This document shows positions 54,102-63,665 of a stretch of DNA of 64,000 nt, piece after piece. The position numbers were made by a program, and so were the translations under genes. The stretch comes from Azospirillum oryzae. GTDB taxonomy: Bacteria > Pseudomonadota > Alphaproteobacteria > Azospirillales > Azospirillaceae. Positions within the stretch are counted from its first letter, which is position 1. Each line of letters begins with the position of its first letter. The stretch spans positions 496,001-560,000 of the forward strand of contig NZ_VTTM01000002.1 in NCBI RefSeq assembly GCF_008364795.1, written 5' to 3'. Below the pieces are notes generated by a model that saw only the letters and a program-made list of their open reading frames with translations, searched no databases and was not told the DNA's origin.

Positions 54102-55151
54102 ATGTCACACATTGTGGACGGTGCAAATGATCGGCACAGCCGGATCATCATCGTCAGCTTTAACTGCGCCGAGTTCGTCAATCGCGTCATTGGCTGTCTG
54201 CTCGACCAGACCGACCCTGCCTTCGAGGTGGTGATCGTCGACAATGCGTCGAAGGACGTCGACGGGATCGCCTTGCCCGCCGATCCGCGGTTCCGCATGG
54301 TCCGCCTGGACAGCAATGTCGGTTTCGCCAAGGCCAACAACATCGGCGCCGCCGGTGCCACCGTCCCCTGGATCGTCACGCTGAATCCCGACGCCTTCCC
54401 GCGCCGCGACTGGATGGAGCGGCTGCAGGCCGCCGCCCATGCGCAGCCCGACGTGGCGATGTTCGGCTCGACCCAGCTGTTTTCGCACGACCCCCGCATG
54501 ATCGATGGCGAGGGCGACCAGTATTCCATTTTCGGCTTTGCCTGGCGGGTCAATTACCGCCGCATGCTGAAGCCGCCCTATTACAGCGGCGAAGTCTTCT
54601 CGCCCTGCGCCGCCGCCGCAATGTACCGTCGCGACTATTTCGAAGCGGTCGGCGGCTTTGACGAGGATTTCTTCTGCTATTGCGAGGATGTCGACCTCGG
54701 CTTCCGCATCCGCCTCGGCGGCGGCCCGGCGGTGCAGGTCGGCGACGCGGTGGTGGAACATGTCAGCAGCGGCGTGTCCAAGCAGTACGGCACTTTCGCC
54801 CAGTATCACGGCGTCCGCAATCTGGTGTGGACGATGGTGAAGAACATGCCGCTGCCGCTGCTGCCGCTGGCCTTCGCTGGCCATGCGCTGCTGGTGGTTT
54901 ATCTGGTGTTCCGCAGCCTGGGCAGCGATCGCACCGGCGCCATCGGCCGCGGCATCCGCGACGCGCTGTGCGGGCTGCCGCGCATGATGGCCAAACGCCG
55001 CGTCATCCAGCGTGACCGCAAGGCGACGCTGGGGCAGGTCGCCCGCATGATCGCCTGGAACCCGCTGTTGCTGAAGACCCGCGGCCGGCCGGGGCTGCGG
55101 AAGTCGCACAGTTCAGACCAGCCGCCATCCGTGGGTATTGAAAAAGCGTAG
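54102..55151 (+). CDS. Glycosyltransferase family 2
   Basis: 349 residues. GT-A fold: IIVSFNCAEFVNRVIGCLLDQTD, VDNASKD, VGFAKANNIGA, DxD-type LNPDAF and acceptor segment AVGGFDEDFFCYCEDVDLGFRIRLGGG. A C-terminal hydrophobic helix is present (LPLLPLAFAGHALLVVYLVF). It adds a sugar to a lipid-linked glycan. It is the only plus-strand gene of the cluster; its end overlaps the next glycosyltransferase by 39 bp, tail to tail. Confidence 0.9.
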   Translation: MSHIVDGANDRHSRIIIVSFNCAEFVNRVIGCLLDQTDPAFEVVIVDNASKDVDGIALPADPRFRMVRLDSNVGFAKANNIGAAGATVPWIVTLNPDAFPRRDWMERLQAAAHAQPDVAMFGSTQLFSHDPRMIDGEGDQYSIFGFAWRVNYRRMLKPPYYSGEVFSPCAAAAMYRRDYFEAVGGFDEDFFCYCEDVDLGFRIRLGGGPAVQVGDAVVEHVSSGVSKQYGTFAQYHGVRNLVWTMVKNMPLPLLPLAFAGHALLVVYLVFRSLGSDRTGAIGRGIRDALCGLPRMMAKRRVIQRDRKATLGQVARMIAWNPLLLKTRGRPGLRKSHSSDQPPSVGIEKA

Positions 55152-55952
55152 GGCGGAACGGGCGAACATGCGGATATGCGCGCTGCCCTTGCGCGCCGCC
55201 TTGCCGCCGAAATGCACCATGCGCACGTCCGGCACGTAGGCGATCTCGCCCAGCGCCATCGCCCGGCGCGACAGGTCGAAATCTTCGAAATACAGGAAGT
55301 ACCCGTCGTCGAAGCCGCCCAGCCGGGTCAGCGCGTCGCGCCGGAACAGCATGAAGGCGCCGCTGACCTGCTCCAGCCCGGTGACGACGGAGTCGCCGGT
55401 GACGTCGCGCATCTCGTAGCGGTTCAGCCGCTTTGCGAACAGCCGCTTGACGGAGGCCGGAGCGAAAGCGCGCAGACCCAAATCAAGCACGGTCGGCCGC
55501 CGCTTGCACAGGAACTCCTGCTCCCCCGACGGGCCGAACACCTTGGGCGTCAGCAGCACGGTGCGCGGGTGCGCCTCCATATAGCGCCAGCCGGCCAGCA
55601 GCGCGTCCGGCTCCAGCAGGATGTCGTAGTTCAGGATCAGGTGGTATGGCGCGTCGCCCCGGCGGATCGCCAGATTGTGCCCTGCGCCGTAGCCGACATT
55701 GCCATGTCCGGCAATCAGCGTCACCGGCGGCCGGCCGGCCTCGGCATAGCGGTCCAAAAGCGGCCGGAACGGGTTTGACGCCGCGTCGCTACCCTCCGGT
55801 GCGCCATTGTCGATGATCCACAGCCGGGTCTGCACCCCGGCTGCTTCCGCCAGCCGGTCGGCGGCGGCACCTATGGTGTCGAGCGAGCGGGTCAGCAACT
55901 CCGGATCGGGGTGGTAGAGGACGACGGAGAGGTCGAGGAAGGCTGTGGTCAT
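55113..55952 (-). CDS. Glycosyltransferase family 2 (rhamnosyltransferase-like)
   Basis: 279 residues. LSVVLYHPDPELLTRSLDTI, IIDNGAPEG, HGNVGYGAGHNLAI, DxD-like LILNYDILLEPD and GGFDDGYFLYFEDFDLSRRA. Resembles rhamnosyl- or related transferases of O-antigen pathways. Six bp after the GT4 membrane transferase gene in transcript order. Confidence 0.9.
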   Translation of the reverse strand: MTTAFLDLSVVLYHPDPELLTRSLDTIGAAADRLAEAAGVQTRLWIIDNGAPEGSDAASNPFRPLLDRYAEAGRPPVTLIAGHGNVGYGAGHNLAIRRGDAPYHLILNYDILLEPDALLAGWRYMEAHPRTVLLTPKVFGPSGEQEFLCKRRPTVLDLGLRAFAPASVKRLFAKRLNRYEMRDVTGDSVVTGLEQVSGAFMLFRRDALTRLGGFDDGYFLYFEDFDLSRRAMALGEIAYVPDVRMVHFGGKAARKGSAHIRMFARSALRFFNTHGWRLV

Positions 55953-55957
55953 CGGAA

Positions 55958-56962
55958 TCAGGCTTTCGACATGCGCGTCAGCGTCGCCAGCAGCAGCGCG
56001 ACGGTGACGGCGCCGGGCACGAGCGTCCAGGCGCCGAAGCTTCCGGCGGCCAGCGCCGCGACGACGAGGACGAGGCTGTAACCGATGATGGTCAGGACCA
56101 CGCGGTCGTGCCGGCCCGCACCCTTGGCGGCTTTCTGATAGAAATGCTCGCGGTGGGCCTGCCAGATCTTCTCGCCGCGCAGCAGCCGGCGCAGCAGCGT
56201 GATGGTGGCGTCGGTCAGGTAATAGGCGGGCAGGATCAGCGCCGCCGCCCAGTCGCCGCGCGCCGCCAGCGAGGCCAGCAGGAAGGCCAGGATATGGCCG
56301 AGCGGGATGCTGCCGACGTCGCCCATGAACATGCGGGCCGGCCGCCAGTTGTGGGTCAGGAACCCCGCCGCCGCTCCGGCCAGCGCCGCCCCGGCGACTC
56401 CGGTCAGCCCGAAATCGCCCATCACCAGCGAAACCAGCGCCACGCCGCCGCCGATCAGGATGGTCTCGCTGCCGGCCAGCCCGTCGATCCCGTCCATGAA
56501 ATTATAGAGGTTGACGAACCACAGCCACAGGAAGGCCGTCGCCGCCCGGTCCAGGCCCCAGGGCAGCCAGCCTTGCCACACCATCTGGTCGGACGGCAGC
56601 GCCAGCAGCCCGAAGGCCACCGCCAGCGCCTGCACCGCCAGCCGCAGCAGCGGCGACAGGGTGCGCCGGTCGTCCATCCACGACACCCCCATCAGCGCCA
56701 GCGTGCCCAGCAGCACCGCCCCGGTTTCCAGCGGCCGGCCGAAGGCGATCCCGGCGATGGCGAAGACCGGCACCACCGTCAGCATCACCGCCCAGCCGCC
56801 GCCGCGCGGGGTCGGCGCCTGATGGCTCGACCGCTCGTTCGGGATGTCCATGATGCTGCTGGCGAGCAGATAGCGCAGCACCCGCGTCGACAGGTACCAG
56901 CCGACGGCCAGACACAGCAGGAAGACGCCGATCAGCGCGGTCGAATAGGCGGTGGAGGTCAT
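55958..56962 (-). CDS. WecA/WbcO-type polyprenyl-phosphate sugar-1-P transferase (GT4)
   Basis: 334 residues, ten to eleven transmembrane helices. Signature motifs RSSHQAPTPRGGG, NLYNFMDGIDGLAGSE (catalytic aspartates) and RMFMGDVGSIPLG plus HREHFYQKA. It moves a sugar-1-phosphate onto undecaprenyl phosphate, starting glycan chains. Directly upstream of the second GT2 gene. Confidence 0.94.
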   Translation of the reverse strand: MTSTAYSTALIGVFLLCLAVGWYLSTRVLRYLLASSIMDIPNERSSHQAPTPRGGGWAVMLTVVPVFAIAGIAFGRPLETGAVLLGTLALMGVSWMDDRRTLSPLLRLAVQALAVAFGLLALPSDQMVWQGWLPWGLDRAATAFLWLWFVNLYNFMDGIDGLAGSETILIGGGVALVSLVMGDFGLTGVAGAALAGAAAGFLTHNWRPARMFMGDVGSIPLGHILAFLLASLAARGDWAAALILPAYYLTDATITLLRRLLRGEKIWQAHREHFYQKAAKGAGRHDRVVLTIIGYSLVLVVAALAAGSFGAWTLVPGAVTVALLLATLTRMSKA

Positions 56963-56995
56963 GGTGGCTCGGGTGGTGGAGGAGAAGGGGAAGGC

Positions 56996-57979
56996 TCAGA
57001 GCTTGTGATAGCCCTTGTACCACTCCACGAAGCGGGGCAGGCCGATCTCGATCGGGGTCTTCGGTTCGAAGCCCAGCACCTGGCGGCTCAGTTCGATGTC
57101 GGCGGCAGTCTCCTGCACGTCGCCTGCCTGCATCGGTTCCATCACCTTGACGGCCTCGCGGCCGAAAGCCTGCTCCAGCACGGTGATGAAGCGCATCAGC
57201 TCCTCGCACCGGTTGTTGCCGAGGTTGAACACGCGGTGCGGGGCGCCGGTCTCGGCATCCACCGGGGCAGGGCGCTCGAGGGCGGCCAGCACGCCGGCGA
57301 CGATGTCGTCGATATAGGTGAAGTCGCGCTTCATCTTGCCGCCGTTGAAGACGCGGATCGGCCGGCCGGCGGTGATGGCGTCGGCGAACAGCCAGGTCGC
57401 CATGTCCGGGCGGCTCCACGGGCCATAGACCGTGAAGAAGCGCAGCCCCGTCATCGGAGTCTGGTAGAGATGGCTGTAGGTGAAGGCCAGCATCTCCGCC
57501 GCCTTCTTGGTGGCGGCATAGACCGACACCGGGCTGTCCACCCGGTCCTCCACCGAGAACGGCATCTTGCGGTTCGCGCCATAGACCGAGGAGGTCGAGG
57601 CATAGACGAAATGCTTGAGACCCGACATGCGCCGCGCCGCCTCAAGCAGCGTCACCTGACCGGTGACGTTGGCATCGACATAGGCGTAGGGGTTCTCGAT
57701 AGAGTAGCGAACGCCCGGCTGCGCCGCCAGATGGACCACGCCCGTCACGTCGCCGAACTGCGGCCAGAGCCCCTCCACCGTCGCGCGGTCGGAGATGTCG
57801 GCCCTGATGAAGCGGAAGCCGGACCGGCCCGTCAGCCGGGCGAGCCGCGCCTCCTTCAGCGCCACCGCGTAATAGTCGTTCAGGTTGTCGAGGCCGAGCA
57901 CGCTCTCCCCGCGGTCCAGCAGAGCCGCCGCGACATGCGATCCGATGAAGCCGGCGGCCCCTGTGACGAGGATGGTCAT
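56996..57979 (-). CDS. UDP-glucuronate 4-epimerase-like NAD epimerase
   Basis: 327 residues. VTGAAGFIGSHVAAALL, YASTSSVYGANRKMPF, Y-X3-K in YAATKKAAEMLA and RFFTVYGPWSRPDMA-type motif typical of CapI/LspL epimerases making UDP-galacturonate. First gene of the minus-strand polysaccharide group; 33 bp from the GT4 gene. Confidence 0.92.
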   Translation of the reverse strand: MTILVTGAAGFIGSHVAAALLDRGESVLGLDNLNDYYAVALKEARLARLTGRSGFRFIRADISDRATVEGLWPQFGDVTGVVHLAAQPGVRYSIENPYAYVDANVTGQVTLLEAARRMSGLKHFVYASTSSVYGANRKMPFSVEDRVDSPVSVYAATKKAAEMLAFTYSHLYQTPMTGLRFFTVYGPWSRPDMATWLFADAITAGRPIRVFNGGKMKRDFTYIDDIVAGVLAALERPAPVDAETGAPHRVFNLGNNRCEELMRFITVLEQAFGREAVKVMEPMQAGDVQETAADIELSRQVLGFEPKTPIEIGLPRFVEWYKGYHKL

Positions 57980-58136
57980 GGTCCGACACCTTGATATGAC
58001 GATGGTCCGACGGTCTTATGCCCCAGCGGCGACCGGGGCGCCAGCCTGCATCCGCGACCATCCCGTGACCGGTTCGCATGCTTGACAGCCGATCCGCCCT
58101 GCCGGTCTACTGCGCGACCGCGACACACCAGGACCG

Positions 58137-58487
58137 ATGAGACCATCGATGCCCCCGAAGAAGAATCCGCTGAACCTGAACCCGCTGCAGCTGCGCACCC
58201 TGACCCTTCTGCAGGAGATCGCCCGACTGGAGAACGCCCCGGCCGAGGATGAGGAGGGAGGCTTCCAGATCACTTCGCTGCCCCATGCCCACGGCAACCA
58301 CTTCCACCTCGGTCATGCCGTGGTCGCCGCCAAGGACGCCACCGGCCTGCAGAACGACGCCGTCTGGACCATCCTGGAGCGCAAGGGCATCGTGAAGCGC
58401 ACCCCCGGCGCGGCGATCCTGACCGCCACCGGCGTCGCTTACGAGACCGGCCTGCGCGACCAGATCCTGCATCATTCCGACCACTGA
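58137..58487 (+). CDS. Conserved small protein of unknown function
   Basis: 116 residues. A helical N-terminus (PLQLRTLTLLQEIARLENAP), a His-rich middle (LPHAHGNHFHLGHAVVAAKDATG) and a winged-helix-like end (DAVWTILERKGIVKRTPGAAILTATGVAYETGL). It could bind metal or act as a small regulator; neither is shown. AGGA sits close to the ATG at 58137; the ATG at 58149 is an alternative. Followed 35 bp later by a small basic protein. Confidence 0.7.
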   Translation: MRPSMPPKKNPLNLNPLQLRTLTLLQEIARLENAPAEDEEGGFQITSLPHAHGNHFHLGHAVVAAKDATGLQNDAVWTILERKGIVKRTPGAAILTATGVAYETGLRDQILHHSDH

Positions 58488-58522
58488 CACCCGCCTGTGA
58501 GGCTGGTTGCGGAGCCGCGCCG

Positions 58523-58669
58523 ATGGACGACACCGCCGAGACGATGGACACCCCGCCGGCACCGGTGAAGCCGAAGCCGGCGGTATCGGCCCGCGACGAA
58601 CGCCTCGCCGCCCGCCTGCGCGAGAACCTGCGCAAGCGCAAGGAACAGGCGCGGCAGCGGGGGGAATAG
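58523..58669 (+). CDS. Small basic helical protein
   Basis: 48 residues: MDDTAETMDTPPAPVKPKPA then DERLAARLRENLRKRKEQARQRGE, an amphipathic Arg/Lys-rich helix. Short proteins with the RLxxNLxxRKxQARxR ending occur near murA in other alphaproteobacteria, and murA is 1.2 kb away here. The ORF is too short for most length filters. Function unknown. Confidence 0.65.
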   Translation: MDDTAETMDTPPAPVKPKPAVSARDERLAARLRENLRKRKEQARQRGE

Positions 58670-58670
58670 C

Positions 58671-58693
58671 CCCTCTCCCGACCAGGGAGAGGG
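58671..58693. repeat. GC-rich hairpin between convergent genes
   Basis: Perfect 9-bp inverted repeat ccctctccc and gggagaggg, loop gacca; same arms as 17249-17271. Could act as a bidirectional transcription block for the small basic gene and the GNAT gene. Confidence 0.65.
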
Positions 58694-58702
58694 CACTCTC
58701 GT

Positions 58703-59134
58703 TCAGGCCAACTCCTTTCTGAACCAGATCTGCTTGTGCCCCGGCGGATAGCCCTCCATCTCCGCCCACACCTGATAACCCTGCTTCGGGTAGAAGCCCG
58801 GCGCCTGGAAGTCGTAGGTGTAGAGCCGCGACCAGCGGCAGCCGCGGGTCTTGGCCTCTGCCTCCGCCTCGGCCAGCAGGCGGCCGCCGAGACCGCTGCC
58901 GCGGGTGGAGTCGTCCACCCACAGCAGGTCGACATACAGCCAGTCCCAGTTGGTGTAGCCGACCAGCCCGCCCTTCAGCGTGCCGTCCGCGTCGCGGGCG
59001 ACCGCCACAAGGTCGCGGCGGTCGTAGGGGCGGCCGAGCGACGCCTCGTTGTAGGCGCGCAGGCCGTCGAAGACGCCGGCCAGATCGGCCGGGGCGGGGG
59101 TGTCCGTCACGGACAGGATGAAGTTCTGTGTCAT
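58703..59134 (-). CDS. GNAT-family N-acetyltransferase
   Basis: 143 residues. Acetyl-CoA binding loop in [23 protein letters not shown] and substrate strands [19 protein letters not shown] and [15 protein letters not shown]. Similar to single-domain acetyltransferases that act on small molecules. Start at 59134 (MTQNFIL) begins the fold. Confidence 0.85.
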   Translation of the reverse strand: MTQNFILSVTDTPAPADLAGVFDGLRAYNEASLGRPYDRRDLVAVARDADGTLKGGLVGYTNWDWLYVDLLWVDDSTRGSGLGGRLLAEAEAEAKTRGCRWSRLYTYDFQAPGFYPKQGYQVWAEMEGYPPGHKQIWFRKELA

Positions 59135-59297
59135 GCGGCGAAGCTTAGCCGCGACCGCGCGGAAGACCAGCGCCGTGATAAAGAACCGTCCATGCGCCAC
59201 AAGCGGCCCGGCTTTTCTTGAGCCTCGCCGCGCGCTCGGCTACAAACCAGCCTCACCACCCCTCCACCCAATCGATACGCCAAGGAGTACCCCCGCG

Positions 59298-59852
59298 ATG
59301 GGCATCATGCCGGACAGCTGGATCCGCGAGATGGCCGAGACCAAGGGCATGATCGAGCCCTTCGTCGAGACCCAGAAGCGCGAAGGCGTGATTTCCTACG
59401 GCGTGTCGTCCTACGGCTACGACGCCCGGGTCGCCGACGAGTTCAAGATCTTCACCAACGTCGACAACGCCATCGTCGACCCGAAGCGTTTCGACGATTC
59501 GAGCTTCGTCGATCGCAAGACCGACGTCTGCATCATCCCGCCGAACAGCTTCGCGCTGGCCCGCACGGTGGAATATTTCCGCATCCCGCGCGACGTTCTG
59601 GTCATCTGCCTGGGCAAGAGCACCTATGCCCGCTGCGGCCTGATCGTGAACGTCACCCCGCTGGAGCCGGAGTGGGAAGGCCACGTCACGCTGGAGATCT
59701 CCAACACCACCCCGCTGCCCGCCAAGGTCTATGCGAACGAGGGGCTGTGCCAGTTCCTGTTCCTGAAGGGCGACAGCGTGTGCGAGGTGTCCTACGCCGA
59801 CAAGTCCGGCAAATACATGGGGCAGAAGGGCGTCACGCTGCCCCGGCTCTGA
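59298..59852 (+). CDS. dcd: dCTP deaminase
   Basis: 184 residues. dUTPase-like fold: [62 protein letters not shown] with the catalytic glutamate. Converts dCTP to dUTP. Good AAGGAG upstream of the ATG. murA follows 53 bp later. Confidence 0.96.
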   Translation: MGIMPDSWIREMAETKGMIEPFVETQKREGVISYGVSSYGYDARVADEFKIFTNVDNAIVDPKRFDDSSFVDRKTDVCIIPPNSFALARTVEYFRIPRDVLVICLGKSTYARCGLIVNVTPLEPEWEGHVTLEISNTTPLPAKVYANEGLCQFLFLKGDSVCEVSYADKSGKYMGQKGVTLPRL

Positions 59853-59904
59853 GCACTCCTATCTGATCGCTCCTCAAAAGCGTATCCGCGAAAGAAACAG
59901 GTCC

Positions 59905-61197
<1,293 letters not shown>

Positions 61198-61260
61198 GCG
61201 GCGGGGGCACCCCTCCGCCATCCCCATAAGGTTGGCCATTCCCGAGAGGTGCCCACGACC

Positions 61261-61731
61261 ATGACGGCCTCAGCCATGACCCCGATCCGCCTGCGTGCCG
61301 AAGACGAGGAGGACCTGAAGGTCGTCTCCGCCTGCCTGCAGGACGCCATCCTTCCGGTCGGCGACATGTGCTTCCAGCCTGACGACAAGCGGTTCGTCAT
61401 GGTCGTCAACCGCTTCCGCTGGGAAGCCGCCGACCGCCCGCGTCCCGGCCCCGCCGCCGACGACGACGATCTGGCTCCCTACGAGCGGGTCCATTGCGGC
61501 GTGCGGGTCGATGGGGTGACCGGCGCCAAGCTGCGCGGCTTCGATCTGAAGGACCGCGGCCGGATTCTGGAATTGCTGTCGATGGAGACGATGGAGGGCG
61601 GGATCGCCCTGCATTTCGCCGGTGGCGGCTGCATACGCCTGGACGGGGAGTCCTGGCGTATGGTGGTGGAGGATCTGGGCGAACCCTGGCCCACCGGCTG
61701 CAAACCCTGCCACCCCGACGAACCGGCCTGA
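61261..61731 (+). CDS. DUF2948-like protein downstream of murA
   Basis: 156 residues, mixed alpha/beta: RLRAEDEEDLKVVSACLQDAILPVGDM, FVMVVNRFRWE, ERVHCGVRVDGVTGAKLRGFDL, ELLSMETMEGGIALHFAGGGCIRLD and GEPWPTGCKPCHP. Matches the DUF2948 family that accompanies murA in alphaproteobacteria; function unknown. ATG at 61261; a GTG at 61249 is also in frame. Confidence 0.85.
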   Translation: MTASAMTPIRLRAEDEEDLKVVSACLQDAILPVGDMCFQPDDKRFVMVVNRFRWEAADRPRPGPAADDDDLAPYERVHCGVRVDGVTGAKLRGFDLKDRGRILELLSMETMEGGIALHFAGGGCIRLDGESWRMVVEDLGEPWPTGCKPCHPDEPA

Positions 61732-61759
61732 TCAGTCGTATGGCGCGCGGGGCGCCGGT

Positions 61760-62116
61760 TCAGCGCTCCGCGACCTGGGTGTCGTTGTGAATGCGGCGGA
61801 TCACGTCCTCCGCGGTCTTCTTATAGGTGACGGTGTCCACGTCCTCGCCCGGCGACAGTTGCGAGCGGCGGACGGTGAAGAAGCGGTGACCGACATCCAG
61901 CATGCCGCTGGCCTCGACCAGGATGCTGGTGTCCTTGCCGTCGGCGCTCGGCGAAACGGAAACGATCTGGCCCAGTTCCTCGCCGAGCAGACCGGTCACT
62001 TCGAGCCCGACAAGATCGTCGCCGGCGCGCGGATCGGCGGCCTGTACCGACTCGATGTGGGCGAATGGCAGGGTCGTCGCCAGCGCAAGGCCGGCCAACA
62101 GGGTCTGGAACCTCAT
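61760..62116 (-). CDS. Exported PRC-barrel-like protein
   Basis: 118 residues with signal peptide (LLAGLALATTLPFAHIESVQAAD) and a PRC-barrel-like beta domain (DDLVGLEVTGLLGEELGQIVSVSPSADGKDTSILVE). A short charged end. PRC-barrel proteins in the periplasm are common in Rhizobiales and Rhodospirillales and have unknown roles. Confidence 0.75.
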   Translation of the reverse strand: MRFQTLLAGLALATTLPFAHIESVQAADPRAGDDLVGLEVTGLLGEELGQIVSVSPSADGKDTSILVEASGMLDVGHRFFTVRRSQLSPGEDVDTVTYKKTAEDVIRRIHNDTQVAER

Positions 62117-62248
62117 GATTCGGGCTCCCTTCGCTAATGTGTGTCTCGTATGTCACAATCAACATGGGAATTGCGGGACAGTTCCCAGGGAACCATGCAG
62201 GGGTAATCCGGTTGCTGCGGCATGACCAACAGCGAAGGAGACCCGTCC

Positions 62249-62836
62249 ATGGCCCGGAACCTCAATGCCCAGAACCTCAATGGAAAGACCGTGGCTGTTC
62301 TCGCCACCGACGGCTTCGAACAGGTGGAACTGACCGAGCCGGTGAAGGCCCTGCGCGCTGCCGGTGCCGCCGTGCATGTGGTCTCGCCGAAAAGCGGGCA
62401 GATCCAGGGCTGGAATCACCATGACCGCGGCGATAAGGTCGATGTCGACGTAACGCTCGACCAAGCCGATGCCGGCCGGTACGACGCGCTGATGCTGCCG
62501 GGTGGCGTGATGAATCCGGACAGCCTGCGGCTGGAGCCAAAGGCGATCGAGTTCGTGAAGAGCTTCGTGAATTCGGATCGTCCCATTGCCGCTATTTGTC
62601 ACGGCCCCTGGACGCTGATCGACGCCGGCGGCGTCCGCGGCAAGCGGATGACCTCCTGGCCGTCGCTGCAGACCGACCTGCGCAACGCGGGTGCGACCTG
62701 GGTCGACGAGCAGGTGGTGACCGACCATGGTCTGGTCACCTCGCGCAAGCCCGACGACATTCCGGCCTTCTGCCGCAAGATGATCGAAGAGTTCTGCGAA
62801 GGCCGCCACGCCGGCCATCGCCACGCGGCGGAGTAG
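62249..62836 (+). CDS. DJ-1/PfpI-type glutamine amidotransferase-like protein
   Basis: 195 residues. VAVLATDGFEQVELTEPVKALRAAGAAVHVVSP, glutamate and the nucleophile elbow AAICHGPWTLIDAG with the catalytic cysteine. PfpI/YhbO-like proteins protect against glyoxal and oxidative damage or act as proteases. GAAGGAGA precedes the ATG at 62249; an ATG at 62222 also exists. Confidence 0.9.
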   Translation: MARNLNAQNLNGKTVAVLATDGFEQVELTEPVKALRAAGAAVHVVSPKSGQIQGWNHHDRGDKVDVDVTLDQADAGRYDALMLPGGVMNPDSLRLEPKAIEFVKSFVNSDRPIAAICHGPWTLIDAGGVRGKRMTSWPSLQTDLRNAGATWVDEQVVTDHGLVTSRKPDDIPAFCRKMIEEFCEGRHAGHRHAAE

Positions 62837-62861
62837 GGGGGTAGGATTTTTGCGGCGTTAG

Positions 62862-62968
62862 ACCCCCACCTAACCTCCCCCACTGGGTGGGGGAGGGACT
62901 GCCGCCGCTCTCCCGCATCAGCACTCGCTCCCTCCCCCGCCCAGCGGGGGAGGGTTGAGGTGGGGGTA
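62862..62968. repeat. Intergenic palindromic repeat (copy B, compound)
   Basis: Outer arms ACCCCCACCTAACC (62862-62875) and GGTTGAGGTGGGGGT (62954-62968) enclose two inner hairpins, cctccccc/gggggagg and ccctcccccgc/gcgggggaggg. Lies between the convergent PfpI and LuxR-type genes and shares its arm with copy A at 36918. Confidence 0.75.
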
Positions 62969-62996
62969 TCGAAGCCCGCGCCTACACAAATTACCC

Positions 62997-63665
62997 CTAC
63001 GCCGACACCAGCGGCGAAAGCCCGTTCTGGATCGCCCAAACCGCCGCCTGCGTGCGGTTCTGCGCGTTGATCTTCCGCATCACGTTCTTGAAATGCATCT
63101 TCACGGTCGATTCCGTGATGTGCAGGTTGCGCGCGATGGCCTTGTTCGATTGGCCGGCCAACAGGCAGCGCAGGATCTGAACCTCGCGCTTCGACAGGTC
63201 GCCGCTGGGCGGCATGGCGATCGGCGTCGGGCTGTGCTGCGGGCGCTCGTTGGCGGCGGCCATCAGCAGGCCGGCGACGTGGGTCGGATAGACCACCTCG
63301 CCCAGCATCACCAGACGCAGCGAGCGCAGCAGGCTCTCGCTCGACATGCTCTTGTTTAGATAGGCGTCGGCGCCCGCCTTCAGCGACTGGGACAGGCTGC
63401 GGTCGGCGATGGTGTCGGCCAGCACCGCGATCCGGGCCGATGTGCCGTCGCGCAGGCGCCGGATGCCGGCGATCTCCTCCGGCATGCCGTCCTGGAGCGC
63501 CAGCACGATCAGGTCGGGCTCCTCGCCGTCGGCAATGAGGTCGAGCGCGTCGTCGGCGCTGGCCGCGTGGGCGCTGACCCGGAAGGGGCCGCCGCCGATC
63601 AACGTTGCCAAAGCCGCCGAAAACAGCCGGTCATGGTCGACCAGCATCACATTCCATGTCGTCAT
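62997..63665 (-). CDS. LuxR/NarL-type regulator with atypical receiver
   Basis: 222 residues. Receiver fold at the N-terminus (VMLVDHDRLFSAALATLI, lysine in AYLNKSMSS) but the phosphoacceptor position reads LIVLALQDGMP, with alanine where aspartate is normal. C-terminal LuxR helix-turn-helix: LSKREVQILRCLLAGQSNKAIARNLHITESTVKMHFKNVMRKI. Probably works without phosphorylation or through protein contacts. A perfect 14-bp palindrome lies 132 bp upstream and may be its own operator. Confidence 0.9.
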   Translation of the reverse strand: MTTWNVMLVDHDRLFSAALATLIGGGPFRVSAHAASADDALDLIADGEEPDLIVLALQDGMPEEIAGIRRLRDGTSARIAVLADTIADRSLSQSLKAGADAYLNKSMSSESLLRSLRLVMLGEVVYPTHVAGLLMAAANERPQHSPTPIAMPPSGDLSKREVQILRCLLAGQSNKAIARNLHITESTVKMHFKNVMRKINAQNRTQAAVWAIQNGLSPLVSA

